A DNA stretch of 64,000 nt from Nymphaea colorata. Lineage: Eukaryota > Streptophyta > Magnoliopsida > Nymphaeales > Nymphaeaceae. Shown here one piece after another: positions 24,673 to 37,044 of this stretch (position 1 is its first letter; the number at the start of each line of letters is the position of its first letter). The position numbers and the translations under genes were made by a program. Under the pieces are notes generated by a model. That model saw only the letters and a program-made list of their open reading frames with translations. It was not told the DNA's origin and did no database searches. The DNA is taken from positions 23,338,742-23,402,741 of the forward strand of contig NC_045141.1 of assembly GCF_008831285.2 (NCBI RefSeq). Direction: 5' to 3'.

Positions 24673-27360
24673 GGTTTCACACACATGATAAGTGGGAACC
24701 ACATTGCACCAAGAGCATCCTTTGATTGGATGATGCATGATGAGGGGTGTCATCAATCCAGCATGGCCATGGGTCCCATATTGTACCAAAAAAACATTAA
24801 TTTTGACATCATACTGAATGGGAAAGGCCAATGGAACAGTGGGAATGAACATGAACCCTGAGCCTTGAGGATAGAGTCGGAAGCCATCATGTGATTGTGA
24901 TCAACCTTTATGGACCATTAGCATAATTGCTTCATTGATTGTAATTCGAATTACATTAGAGCAACTGGTCTTTCATTTTCTTCATTTTTTGGTAGCAATT
25001 TGTGAAATTTGATTTCGAACAAGGTACCAAAATTTTATTGGGTTTCTCAGGAATGGTAAGAATTAGGCATAGGGTTCATATTTGGAGGAATTTTGACACC
25101 ATTGAAGCTTAAGGCGAAGAAGAAACAGCTTCTTTTGATACTTTCAAATTTGTATATATATATGAGCAAAGGCAAGTCTTAGCTCCTCAACATGATCAAA
25201 GACATATATCTTTAAAGTAACTTTTTCATTATCAAGATGAAGTTTAGAGTATCTAAAATGTGCATTTTACATTTATGATTTATCCTGCTAAGTGAACCAA
25301 GAAATATAATACATATAACTGTGAATGTATTCTAATTGTATCTAAAATTAAGATCATTCGACATAATTATAGACTCTTTCTTAAATTAGCCGGTGCAAAA
25401 CTGTTACTTTTTCTTACAAGTTAGAAAGCCAATGTTCAAGTTGAAGAAGACTGGGTCCAACTGTTCATGAAATTTATTATACAAATCATTGTACAGTATT
25501 TCTTTCTCCTTCTCTTCTCTCTCTCTCTCTTCCAATGACCAAATATGATGAGTTGCATGGCGTGTAGTAACCACATCCTCAATTCGAGTATTGGAAGATA
25601 CCATCGTGATGGTATTGGAGAGTGTTGATTTTGAGATTAAAAGTGCTGCTGTGGAGGCCAAGTGGACCTGTTCTTGTTCGATTTTTTTCTTTCTCTTCTA
25701 ACATGATTAGTAAGACACAGGCGTGGCAGCTGGAAAGCCTGGGAGGGTCCAGCAGTGAGCTGGACCGAGGCACTGAGCTTGTATCTGTACGTATTGTTGG
25801 CTGAGTCTGCAGCAGTGAGAATCATAAGGGAATCAATTATTTGGGGTCAGAACCACTTGCATGGCCCGACCACTAGAGAACCATTACTTATTATCGAGAG
25901 TCTGTCCTGCCCTTCTTTCCTCCTCTCCGACATGTCAGATGAGTTCAATGAATTGTGTACATCGAGTATCGTCAAACACTGTTCCCTTTCTTCCTCTACT
26001 TCTTCCCTCAGATCCGGATCTCCTTGAGCTTCTGTATTCTTGAGAACCTTGAGTTAAATTTTCCACCATCAGAGGATCATCGCATAGGGATGTAAATCAC
26101 ATAGAAGATCAACAACAAATCGAATGGGATATGACTAACATTAGTTCTAAACAGTTGTGTGAGATTTTTATCAGATCTCGTTTGGATGTTGGATTTGAAT
26201 TTAGTTATTTACTGCATCTTGAAACAAAATCTGACTTAATCAGGCGCATTTTTTTACCAGGTCCAGTTGATAGATTCAGGATCGGATCAATAATTGGGAG
26301 TATCTAATGTACTTACATCCCTAGCTAGTCGCCCGAAAACATCTGCATGGAGCTATTGAGATCAGGTGACATGTGAAGATGTGGATGACCTCACTCATGG
26401 AATACACCATGCATGTTTCCCATTGGTGGACCGAGTGCACTGCTCAAGTGGTCACCAAATAGTTGAGCTTGTGATCTCCATGGCCAATCTGTGTATCTGT
26501 CACATATATTGACTGCGGTTGTTTCAATACCATAGAAAACTTATCCCAATATCATAAGAAACTTAGCGACATTTGATGGTTTGGATTTTTTATTCAAAAA
26601 TGAAAATTTCAGGATCATAATTCCTCCTCAAACCAGGTTTCACTTTCCTAATTCTGAAAAGAAAATACATTGTTTGAGTTTCATAACTCTAATTTATTAA
26701 AAACTGAGCATTTTGATTCTAAAATTCCATTATTCTGGGTATAACAAACGCCCCCTTAGAGACATTTCTATTTGGTTATGGCCCCATTTTGAAAAATTAA
26801 ATTTACCCATTAAATTGTTTAAGAATGTGAGTTTGGCCCCTATAAATTTTTTGAAAAATAGGTATTGGTCCTCATGAAAAATATTCAAAAATTATATTCA
26901 CTGTGTTGCATGACAGTTCAGCGCCTGGCTCCACCCCTGCTACTAAACCTGCACTTTAACCACAAAACTAGATAAGATCATGTAGTGAAGTAATCAATGT
27001 TTGATTAAATCATGCATGCTGCTTAACCTGCCTTCTCTTGTTGCTCTTTAATTTGGAAGGAATTGTTTTCTTCCCCTTTCATCATCAAGTTGACTTACTA
27101 GCTTATGCTAAGACCAAATACCAGTCGATCGATTATCTATTAAAGCCTGAACCTCCTTCATCGTCATCAGCTTGATGTCTACGCAACTCTGGCAGTCTCC
27201 CTCGGCCCCCTTGGCTGCGAGTGAGCCACGTTCTCTACTTGCCTTTTCAGATTCCATGCTTACGTTCTTGATCATGGCGGAAACCAGTCTTGAGTTTTCA
27301 CTGCAGCAAGAAAGAAGAATATGTGCGTCTCTTCCTTCTTCATCAAAAAGCTCATTGGAG

Positions 27361-27394
<34 letters not shown>

Positions 27395-28954
27395 CACTTC
27401 CATGGCATGCAGAAAAGATTGCAGCGTGAGATGGAATTTACTGTCTATGACAGAGACTGGGTTTAATGGTGGGGAGGTTGAACGAGTGGTTTAGAGGGAG
27501 GAGTGACTGCTGGAGCTTTTCTGTTCACTCAAAATGTTGGACACATAAGATGGGAGTCCGTAGCATGGCAGTATCTTTCCTCAATCATGAATCAAGTGAA
27601 AGCGCCAAATGGGCAGACAAGGACAGCCCAACTGCTTTGGCAATCCTTTGAGCAGCACCACCATTGAATATATTCATGAACTTGCCTCTAAATTCCACGA
27701 GCTTCAACCAAAACGTCTCACTCACACTACCTTATGTCTAAACTAGCCAAAATGGCACTTTTCTTAAAGATAGTTCTTTAATCTTGTAGAGAGTATTTAT
27801 ATATCTATTGTTGGGATATCTAAAAATGGATCTACCCTTGACAAGAAGGGACTAGATCTACTTGTTTGGCGTTGTTTTGGCTACAGGAGATCACCATCAT
27901 GATTTTTAATTTATTTAGGGCTCCTTCGGAACTTGGGTAGAGAGTAAGATACCAATCAATTAGAATATCACGCATCCATTGTTTATGGTCTAAAAGAATT
28001 GTGCCAGTGAAAATCCAACTAACAACTAGACTTTCACTTGTCTGCCAATAAGCTCTCTTTGAATATATAATATATAATAAAGATGATAAATTTCAGCCAC
28101 CAAATCTTTACGAGAACAAGGCTGCGAAAAAGCTTAAACTGAACAACGTTATCATGGTAAAGTTGAAAGTTGATTTAAGTCCTTGTCTTGGCACCCTTTA
28201 CCCAGCTTTCACTCTTGCACACTAGCTAAAAAAAAGCAGCTTCTGTCTTGTTATTTGCACTGTAATAGACTAAGCGATAGCTCCAATCAACAGTGGTGGA
28301 GCCACATGTGAGTTTGTGTGGCCATATACAAAGGATCTGCGAGTGCTCTTCAGCCAAAAATTTCTGGCTCCGCCATTTGTGAACCTCCATGACACTTTTT
28401 GTCAAGCTTTCTGAGGTAGTACGACAGGCAAAGTAGCCACAAACGAGGAAGGAGCGGCCTTATTTTCCGGGCCACGCACTGTTGCATCATTTCAATGTGC
28501 AACACTAGGGCCCCATGCTTGTACAATGTTTTAGTTTTCATGATCCAAATAAGAAAAAAAATGAACCCCTTTAATCACTTGTTTAAATTAAATGTACAGA
28601 TAAGATCATCGTGACTGAAAACTCTTTGTTGACGTGGAAAATTAGGAACTTTATGGTTTGCACGTTTTGAAACGACACATAAAAGCCAGGACGCCGGAAG
28701 ATAGCTTGACAAGAAGAAACAGTATAAATTGCATTAACAGCAAACATTGTATGTTTTAAAAGTGAAACCAATTTATGTAAAACTTTAATAAAAAAACGGG
28801 AAGAGAATAGTTTAAGAAGAACAAGCAACAGATTTGCAACACCAGTAATGTGTTTAGAAGGAAAGGGGCTGCGTGGAGAAATGGCGAAAAGCAGGTCGAT
28901 GGGAAAATGGCATAAATAAAAAGCCAAGCGAATAATAATATGAAGCAAAGCAGC
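24673..28954. other. Gene-poor region with transposon remnants
   Basis: No protein gene was recognised. Microsatellites: (CT)n at about 25517-25531 and 27361-27391. A short hairpin GGTCCAGC-AGTGA-GCTGGACC lies near 25746-25766. A foldback element is at 26085-26323, and pieces of a GGCGGAGC-ended repeat family lie near 26918-26943 and 28287-28378. A 55-codon minus-strand frame at about 27110-27274 matches no family I know. Confidence 0.45.
26085..26323. mobile_element. Probable hAT-like foldback element
   Basis: The left end TAGGGATGTAAAT is mirrored by the right end TACTTACATCCCTA. The interior is of the degenerate GATC/GATTCGGAT type seen elsewhere in the window. The 8 bp on each side do not match, so the target duplication has decayed or the ends are slightly misplaced. 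Confidence 0.55.
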
Positions 28955-29026
28955 AGCTCCCAGCGAGGATCGAACTCGCGACCTTTCGCTTACGAAGCGA
29001 ACGCACTACCACTATGCTATGGAAGC
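28955..29026 (-). tRNA. tRNA-Thr (anticodon CGU)
   Basis: On the minus strand the 72-nt gene folds into a full cloverleaf. The acceptor stem GCTTCCA/TGGGAGC has one G-U pair. The D arm with A box is TAGCATAGTGG. The anticodon stem is TTCGC/GCGAA with loop TTCGTAA (anticodon CGT, reading ACG). The T arm GCGAG/CTCGC encloses TTCGATC (B box). There is no intron and no encoded CCA, as expected for a nuclear gene. Downstream on the minus strand, a T run in GGCTTTTTA may end Pol III transcription. Confidence 0.95.
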
Positions 29027-29913
29027 AGTTGTCGGAGATAGGGGACATAAATTAAAATCAATGGAATATTCCATGTACGCAGCATACAGTTTTGGTAGCC
29101 TACCGCCAATAGAAACTAACCGCTCGACATTAACATTTTACCTGAACCCGACTTTACAGTAAGCAGCATCGAAATTCAACCGTTGATATACTCCAAAGGA
29201 CGTTGAGAAAAAAGCGAAGGATGTAACAAATTCCACTAGTGACAAGAGAAGTGTGTGAATGGTGCCAAATTGAAGACTATGGATATCATGTCCCCGTTGC
29301 CTCAACTTTTCCTTGGTGTTGCCCTCATAAAGCTTCCTTGGCTCATCCTCATCATGCCTAGTGTCCATTAGAGAAGATATTTTAAAGGTCAATAATTGAA
29401 ACTATGGTGATGAACCCATCCATGTATCCGATTCCTTGAAATAATGCATGGTTTTAATCGTCAGCAACAAGTTTGGTCTAATTCAAATTTTCAAATTCCT
29501 AGTTTTCTAATGCATGTAGATGTAGGATTTCATTAGTCAGATTGTTTTTCTGGCTTTGCCTGATCCCATTCAATTCCAGATCCAGGTTTGGCCCAATCGA
29601 TCCACATCAAGTTAAAGTAATTTGGGCTTGGAAATATGTAATTTGGATTTGAGGTTGGCCTACTTAAGTCTGATAGTAACAAAAGAATCCTGAAAGATGT
29701 TCAACTAGAAATATTCTTGTTATAATATGAGTTCATCGGGTGATGTTTGAATACTTTGAGCCCATATAATAGATCGGGCAGTCAAGAAATTATTTCCGAA
29801 ATGAGCTTGTTCTTGTTGCTTGCTAAAATTTGAGGTGGTTTGTTAAAATGTTCTCGTGAATTCAGAAGACAAAAGGAAACAAAGAAGGTGGTTGTAATTC
29901 TAGGCTCTATCTA

Positions 29914-30391
29914 TAGGGCTGTTCATGAGTGAGTTCCAGCCGAGTTGAGTCAGCTTGAACTCGGCTCGTTTGTCTTAAAAGGAACTCGAACTCGGCTAGA
30001 GCTCAACTCGAGTTCTATTTCATTAGCTCGAGCTTGACTCGGCTTGAGTTCTTAAAACTCAAACTCAGCTCGAACCAAAGATTGGCTTGAGCCGAGCCAA
30101 ACATTTCATTAAAAAATTTATTTTTTAAAGGAAGAGACAACATGTAGACTTTATACCCATTTGAGCAATCTACTTTTTTTGATAATTTTATGAGGCGTAT
30201 TTTATATATTTTCTTTCTGGAGCTTAACCGAGTTTAACCAAACCGATCCCAATTAACCTCGAGCTCAACTCCTTTAGGTTGTCGAGTTCATTTCCTAACT
30301 CGAACTCAACTCGTTTAAGTCAAGTTTGAGTCAAGTTTATCGAGCGTGTTCGAGTCAAGCTCGAGTTAGGTTGACGCGTTGAACAGCCCTA
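29914..30391. mobile_element. hAT-like non-autonomous element with 8-bp target duplication (7/8 match)
   Basis: The left end TAGGGCTGTTCA and right end TGAACAGCCCTA are exact reverse complements. The flanks TCTATCTA (29906-29913) and TCAATCTA (30392-30399) agree at 7 of 8 bases. The interior is dominated by permutations of GAGTCGAGCTCGAACTCG and has no reading frame. It is 478 bp long and belongs to the same family as the element at 37900-38351. Confidence 0.85.
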
Positions 30392-31195
30392 TCAATCTAT
30401 TCAAGGACTCCCTCAGCTTGGGGTCTAATCATATTGAATTGCTTAATTGGGTGTTTTTATAAAAGGAATATTGTGTTCTTAGAACACATATGCGTTCGAA
30501 GAACTCAATATTATAGAAAACATTATATTGACTATGTCTAGTGACTTATTTATGAATCTATATAAATAACATTTATAACCACATGCTTCTTACAATAAAA
30601 AGAGTGTCCTTAGTTTATGTGTTCTTAGATGTGAATTGCCTTCGCGGCATGCAAACATTAGAAATGAGTTCCACACATATTTTCGGCCACTTTCTCATTA
30701 CTTTGTCTTTCAAAATCTTTGGTAACTCTCGCCGAGACGGAAGTAGTTGGATTTGGATATGATGAGTCCCATTCCAAATCGGCTTCCAACATATAAATGC
30801 TAGCTTGACATCTGAATTATCAGCATCTACCTTTCCCTTCCACGAATATATACTACCTACTTCACTTTTACAAAGAGTTTCTGTGACAAGTTTCCTACCT
30901 TCATATCATTGATAAAAAACTTGCCACCATTTCCTTTAACATTTATAATCTTTGCTTCTAATATAAATCAGCTAAATGCATAGATCTAGAGGCAGATTTG
31001 ATACAATCATGTTGGATTGGATTCAGAACATCAAATACTACTTTTCCACTCAAAGATTGGATGCTCTGCGCAATGCTCACCACTTGACGTCCAATTTACT
31101 ATATGTTTACAATTGTTCATCAGAGGGTTCATCAAATCTGCCAATTTATGTGTGTTTCTTTCCTAAGCTTTCAATATGTGACTAAATTATATTTA

Positions 31196-31642
31196 GAGGC
31201 TGTTTGGCTATACGAACAGCAGCAAGTTGTACCATGGATCTATCTCATAGATTAGGGTAGATTCATGGAGCACTATTCTAATTATATAGTGTTCTAGAAA
31301 TATACTCCAATTTTTAGGGCACATTCATGAAACAGATTGTTACTCTTTTTATTGAGGCAGTTTGGTATTAGGCATTCGTTGTGAATGTTGCATGAATCTG
31401 CTCCAAATTTGGGGTAAATTCATAGAACAAAGTGTTCTATGAATCCTATCTAAAGTTGGCGCATATTTATGGAATACCCACATATTGTTCCTAATGTAAG
31501 ATAGTTCCTTAAGATCTTTTAGCAGATTGAACATTCTTGAATCTATCCTAAAAATTGGAGCAAATTTATGCAATACTAGAATTAGGTTTAGAATCACAGA
31601 TTCATAGAACAATCACAAAGTGTTCCGTTTTACCAAACAACC
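31196..31642. mobile_element. Probable MITE with GGCTGTTTGG-type ends
   Basis: The left end GAGGCTGTTTGGC and the right end CCAAACAACCTTT are imperfect inverted repeats around about 400 bp. The interior holds repeated phrases (ATTCATGGAAC..., TTCATAGAACA...). The ends resemble the shorter element at 36633-36728. Boundaries are approximate. Confidence 0.5.
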
Positions 31643-32702
31643 TTTGATGAACTCTTTTATCAACAATTGTAAACTCACTGTCCCTTAAAATTAAATTGCT
31701 AACGACGCATTAGCCACTTTCTACATTCTAATCCGTTAAGTTAGGACACCTACGTACATAAATCTTCACATTTTTCTTCTCCGTAAGGATCTGCGCATTG
31801 ACATTAATGAAACATGATTTACTAAAAGCTTTCTGCTTTCCCCAACATGAGCGCCAAAATTTCCCACCGATGCCGTTGGTTCCGCATAGTGAGGTTCGCA
31901 TAAGAATGTAAACACATCAGATATATCAGGTCAGTGATCCGGTTTCAAATCCACTTGGTAAAGAAATCTGGATTCAATTGCTAATCGAATCCTAATTCAG
32001 CATGCAGTTGCACAACTGAACCCCAATCTGAGTCCGATATCCAACTGTGATCTCGTAAAGAGGACTCGGTTCCATACAAATGGCAGGTCTTTTTCCTGGT
32101 TGGATCAAAATTTGGTTTCAAAAAAATATAGAGTTCGAACACGAGTCTGATCAGGTCTAAGTCAGAACTCTATAAAGAGCAACCATTTTTACATTCATAA
32201 TTTCACAAGTCAAAATGGGCATTTGTTAGACAGTCTCCTGCACGGGAAAATCAGAGTTATGAACCAGATCTGAACCGAATCAAACTTGAAAAATGATCTA
32301 AATCCGGACCAACTGGATCAAATCCGACTTGTCAAGTCCGAATATCATCAGAAATGCAGTGGCTCACGTTTTTTTTGGTGATCCAAAATGTGAACAATGG
32401 ATCAATATCTGATCCAATATCAGCATCCGCCAATAATTCACCACCTGCATTGTCGATGTCAACTGTCCCTGTTCTCCACAAAGCGGCAGAAACTTATAAG
32501 CATTTAGACGAGCGGCCATGGTCGGCTTATTCTATCTTCCTTGTCCTCATGTGGACAAAGCCTTACCTCTTCGAACTTTTTTCGTCTCTTTGTTCATTTT
32601 CGCAGTTAACAGAAGGCGATTCCCCTCGCTTTGAGAAGAAGAAGAAGTTGGAGGAGAAGCGTTAGAATCGGCGGACAAAGAAGAAGAGGAGCAGAGACGG
32701 CC

Positions 32703-34151
32703 ATGGATTTGTCCGTATCCTGCGGTGGAGAGAAAGAGAATTTTGCAATTATCTTGGGGTTGATAGCAATGCAATTGCTCTATGGATCTTTTTCTGTGTT
32801 CATGAGCAGAGTTCTTTCCACGGGACTCAATCCTCAGTTTGTCGTCATCTTTGGTAGCCTTCTCACCGCCATCATACTCTCCCCAGTTGCTTTTTTCTTG
32901 GAAAAGTAAGCAAAGTTAATCTCCTTCTATACTGATACTCTGTGTGTGTTGTGTTTGGGATGTGAATGATTGGAATTCAGGGAGATCATCTGAGCACATC
33001 AAAATCTGGATTGGGTCGAATACATCGAAGCCAAAGAAGAAAAATTAAAACCCCAAAAACATATTGTAGCACTCTCATCTCTCTGTCTCTCTCGATCTCC
33101 TTTGGTTTCTTGATGATTTCGACAGAGCTATTTGTTAATTTGCTTACTCAGATGTTTCTCTGTACAAGCTTGACGACGCTGTTTTACTCACTCCTGTTTT
33201 TATTGCAATTGAATCCAAAGTTTAAAAGCTAGTTGTCTAAAGACGATGATGGTAATGTTTTCTCTGTTTCAAAAATTTGGGCCATCTTCAAAGGAAGTGT
33301 CTTAGTGTCACCTCTCATCTTCTTCTTCTCTGTTTTGGGGTCTTGTATCCTTTAACACCTTTTACTGCAAAAAAGATGTATATATATCTATGTGTATATA
33401 CAAATATATATTAAAGTGTGGCAGTAGAAATGAAGCAGAACATCTCCCGCTGCTTAATTGGAAGAATTCATAGATCTACAACCTATATCACTGTAAAATT
33501 TCAGCTGACTTTCTTCAGTTCTTCATCCCTGTGGAGCTTTCGCTCTTGACTGATGCATTATTTTCCCTTTTTTTTACTGTTCTTCTGCAGGGGAAGAAGG
33601 TCCTAGATGTTCTTTATATTTAAGTTATAGTAATTTAAGAATGAAGTCATCTCTTTGAGTTTTCTTTTTATTTAATGTGTTTCTTGTGGATGGCAGGGGG
33701 AAGAGACCCTCCAAGTTAAGCCCAAGGCTGTTAATCCAATTTTTCTGCATCTCAGTTGGGGGGTAAGTTACGCAATCAAAACAGTTTCTCTTTTTACTCT
33801 TTGGTTACAAACAAATAAGTAAAAAAAGCAGTCGGTGTGGTTAATTGCATCCACTAAAATTGCTTGTTTCATATGCAAACGTCTGATAGTGATTTATCTT
33901 TTTAACCTATTGGTTGTCCCTTAAAACTTTATATGTCAAACTATTAATGTTCTTGAACCAAAAATGTGTAGCTTCATCACTTACTGCTATTGGCTTAACT
34001 TGGGGTTCATTCTTTTCTTTCTTTGCTCCAAAGGGTGACTGCGTTTCAATCGCTTCTCTTATTGGGCATCCACAAGACATCCCCTGCCATTGCCTCTGCC
34101 ATGCCCAACTTGTCTCCTTCTCTTGTCTTCCTCATTGCCTGGTTTATTGGG

Positions 34152-34185
<34 letters not shown>

Positions 34186-35818
34186 ATATATATATATATA
34201 CACACACATATACATGCAGGCTAAGGCTAATTTGAGTTCAATTCAAACTCGCTCAGTTAAAGTCCACTCGAGCTTGAATCTATTGTAAACATATTGAGCT
34301 GAAGCTTAACTGAAAAGTCGAGCTTATAAACCAGTCGAGTTTGAGTTACATGAACTCGACTATATTAAACTTAAGTAAGCTCGTTTAATTGAAGGTTAGA
34401 GGTGGTGGACCTAAGGAGCGGGCGGAGCTGGGCCAAGATTGTAGGGACATTGGTCTGTTTGGGAGGCGCCATGGCCCTGGCCTTTCTTAGGGGCCCCTCG
34501 ATCTCTCACTGGCTCACCTCCCAAGCCCCCGACGATGACATGTTCATCGGCTGCATGTATCTCCTCGTTGCAGTTTTCGCTCTCTCCTGTGTTACCATCC
34601 TTCAGGTGCCCTCTTAACTCTCTTTTCTTCTTTATTTTCTCTATATGAAAAGTCATTATTAACTGTTTGATCCACTTTATTATATGAATATACACAATAA
34701 CTAGATCGCAGCACGTATGGGAATGATTCCCATCATGGAGCAATTCCCCTCGTTGTGAACTATATATGAGGATAAGGCTGTAGATGAGAAATCGAACGTT
34801 GTAAGCCTCTGTCTGAAGAATGGCAATATATTGTGTTGCAGGCTGCAACTCTGATGCACTACCCAGCGCCTCTTTCGCTCTGTGCCATAACCTACTGGAT
34901 GGGCTCGGTCTTCACGGCAGCTCTGCATGTGGTTCAGGAGCGAGGGTTCGACCTGGGTTGGTCCCAACTCAGCCCTGCTGCCCTTTTTGGGGCCGCTCTT
35001 GTGGTATATGCGACTCTTCCCTTCCAAAACTTTAAATATTATGCTGGGAAATTTTACATTTTTTAGCTCCCTACGTTTTAACATTAACATTGAGAAAAAA
35101 AAAAAAATCTTAACTAATAGTTTCAAAAGGGAAAAAAAATTGTTCTTACCATTAATATGCAACATTTTGTTAAAAGATGATTTTAAGTTTTGCAAGAAAA
35201 GTGTTGGAAGAATATCTTGCTTAAAACACCACTTAGCTTGGACGCAGGAAAATGTACATGACTTCCTACACATCCGGAGCTCTATTGAGAAATGTATTCA
35301 GCTGAATGAGAGAGTTGGAGACTTGAAAAAATAAGAGAAGAAGATGGAAGATGCTCAAATGGGCTTTGATTATAAACCTTCGAAAATTTTAAAAATAAGA
35401 TCACAAATGGTTAGTTCACGGTAGAAGGAGGAAAAAACAGATGATAGAGAGAAGGGAAAAGAGGAGAAATAGGTAGTAGTTTTGCTAGTGCAATTCTTTA
35501 AGAAGCTAGCACAATTGGGTGGTAAGGCAGTTCACATGTAAGAGAACCGTGGTTTGAATCGATCCATTCTGGTGTATTACTCCTATGCGCTGCAAATGTT
35601 GGTAAGTACAATACAATACCTGAGATAAGATAAATAGTATAATACTGTATTGTAGATCCACATAGGACAGAGAGATACCATTAATGTGAATTTAAGCTGA
35701 CCGAGAATTTTTTTTCGCAAAAAGAGACTGACAGCCATTTGGCAATTATGAGCAAACATATAGCTCGCATTAGAAATTTCAGAAAATTGAACCCAATTCT
35801 AAACAAAGCTCCATATAC

Positions 35819-35855
<37 letters not shown>

Positions 35856-37044
35856 AAAAAATTGAAAATCACTAATATATATAATCTTGTGGGCTTCATC
35901 TTAGGGAGGTTTTGTGAATGGAACGTCCTTCAGCTTCCAAGCTTGGTCGATCAAGAAAAAGGGACCAGTTATGGTATCTGCCTTCCATCCAATTAGCACC
36001 ATTTGGTCTGCCATCCTCTCATTCCTCCTTTTAGGCCATTCATTACGTTTAGGGAGGTAAGCCAACTCTTCTTCTTAATTACTCTCCCCTGAACTTTTAA
36101 TTTCATGGGCGGAGCTAGGAATTTTTTATGAGGAAAGCCGAATTAAATTTTTCTAAATTATGATTAGGGCCTAAATATCATTTTTTCAAAATTTTTATAT
36201 AAAACAAAAAAAAATTAAATTTACATGTAAATTTTTAAAAAAAGAAAAAATTGAGGTGGGGCCAGGGCCCATACGGCCCTACCTTGGCTCCGCCCCTGCT
36301 TCGCTTCATCTGTATTAGTCCCTGCTTTTAAAGACTCACAACCACAATTTGGATCCAAAATGAGACCCAATTAACAATTGATTGTGAATTCAAAGATGGA
36401 ACTTTGAACTCAAAGGCAATTATGAAGTTGATTGCTAGCACCTAGATCATCTAAATATTAGCAGATTTAATTTATTTCTGGTCTCGGAAAACTGAAATCA
36501 GCCAGTCATGCCGAATATTATCGGATGGCTAAATATTTTAAACATGTCATGAAAGGCAGCATAAACTATTGTTAAAAACACCGTAAACCATGGCTACCAC
36601 ATATGACAGGGTATGGTGCTTTAAAGTTTTAGGGGCTATTTGGCACCAGTAACTTTTTATTACAAACCTATGATCTGGAACAGATTCAAGGGACAATAAT
36701 AATTTGTTACTGTTGCCAAACAGCCTCGTAGTCATAGTTTTTTAAATATTTAGGCATCCGACAACAAGCTAGCTAATTTTAATTCTTCTATGGATCTGAT
36801 GTCACCTATGTACCTACAAACATGAACTTGTGTGAAGGTGAACATCCAGAATGAGTGACTCTGATTATGTGTCTTTTTATGTGTCTTTTCCAGCATCATA
36901 GGGATGGTCCTTGTATTCATTGGTCTATATCTTGTGCTGTGGGGCAAGAATAAAGACAGATACGCCCTTCCTCTTCCTCTTGAAGCCAACAATGAAGGTG
37001 ATTTGCTTGAGAAGCAAGAACGGATTAAACCCTTGCTGGGTTGA
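32703..37044 (+). CDS. WAT1-related EamA-type membrane transporter, tandem copy A
   Basis: Exons: 32703-32905, 33697-33762, 34034-34150, 34395-34605, 34842-35003, 35905-36056, 36894-37044; 353 residues, all junctions GT/AG. Hydrophobic segments alternate with short loops, fitting the ten-helix drug/metabolite-transporter fold with two EamA halves. These include NFAIILGLIAMQLLYGSF near 13-30, QFVVIFGSLLTAIILSPVAF near 45-64, GTLVCLGGAMALAF, CMYLLVAVFALSCVTILQ and IIGMVLVFIGLYLVLWG at the end. Family hallmarks are LLGIHKTSPAIASAMPNLSP in helix 4 and the KKKGPV...HPISTIWSAILS segment in the second half. The hydrophilic tail ends ERIKPLLG. WAT1-related (nodulin MtN21/UMAMIT) proteins move auxin, amino acids or related solutes across plasma or vacuolar membranes; the substrate here cannot be read from sequence. 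The ATG follows an untranslated leader that copy B shares. Introns contain transposon pieces. Confidence 0.93.
34152..34205. repeat. (CT)n-(TA)n microsatellite in WAT1-A intron 3
   Basis: A CT run of about 30 bp begins right after the exon 3 donor (GTATCT at 34151) and passes into a TA/CA run. Copy B has no long CT run at the same place. Confidence 0.85.
34237..34394. mobile_element. Remnant of the GAGTCGAGCTCG-type hAT family in WAT1-A intron 3
   Basis: Phrases such as CACTCGAGCTTGAATC, TCGAGCTTATAAACC and GTCGAGTTTGAGTTACATG match the interior of the elements at 29914 and 37900, but the terminal repeats are not preserved. It abuts the exon 4 acceptor (AG at 34393-34394), so it may supply part of the acceptor region. 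Copy B lacks it. Confidence 0.6.
36105..36302. mobile_element. GGGGCGGAGC-ended foldback element in WAT1-A intron 6
   Basis: The left end CATGGGCGGAGCTAGG and the right end CCTTGGCTCCGCCCCTG are inverted repeats around an AT-rich centre ending GGGGCCAGGGCCC. It is noncoding. Worn copies of the same type occur near 26918, 28287, 40010, 42107 and 43186. No convincing target duplication is visible. Confidence 0.65.
36630..36731. mobile_element. Short MITE with 22-bp inverted ends, WAT1-A intron 6
   Basis: The left arm GGGCTATTTGGCACCAGTAAC is mirrored, with about three mismatches, by a right arm reading GTTACTGTTGCCAAACAGCC. The triplet TAG flanks it on both sides (36630-36632 and 36729-36731). 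About 96 bp without coding capacity. The 3-bp flank would suit a Harbinger-like mover, but TAG rather than TAA/TTA leaves this open. Confidence 0.7.

Larger units (their letters stand above)
29027..32702. other. Intergenic region upstream of the first WAT1-related gene
   Basis: No protein gene was recognised. It holds the hAT-like element 29914-30391, a foldback remnant at about 31196-31642, and from about 31725 onwards sequence repeated upstream of the second WAT1-related gene (from about 37538). The last part is therefore the duplicated promoter region of the transporter pair. Confidence 0.6.
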
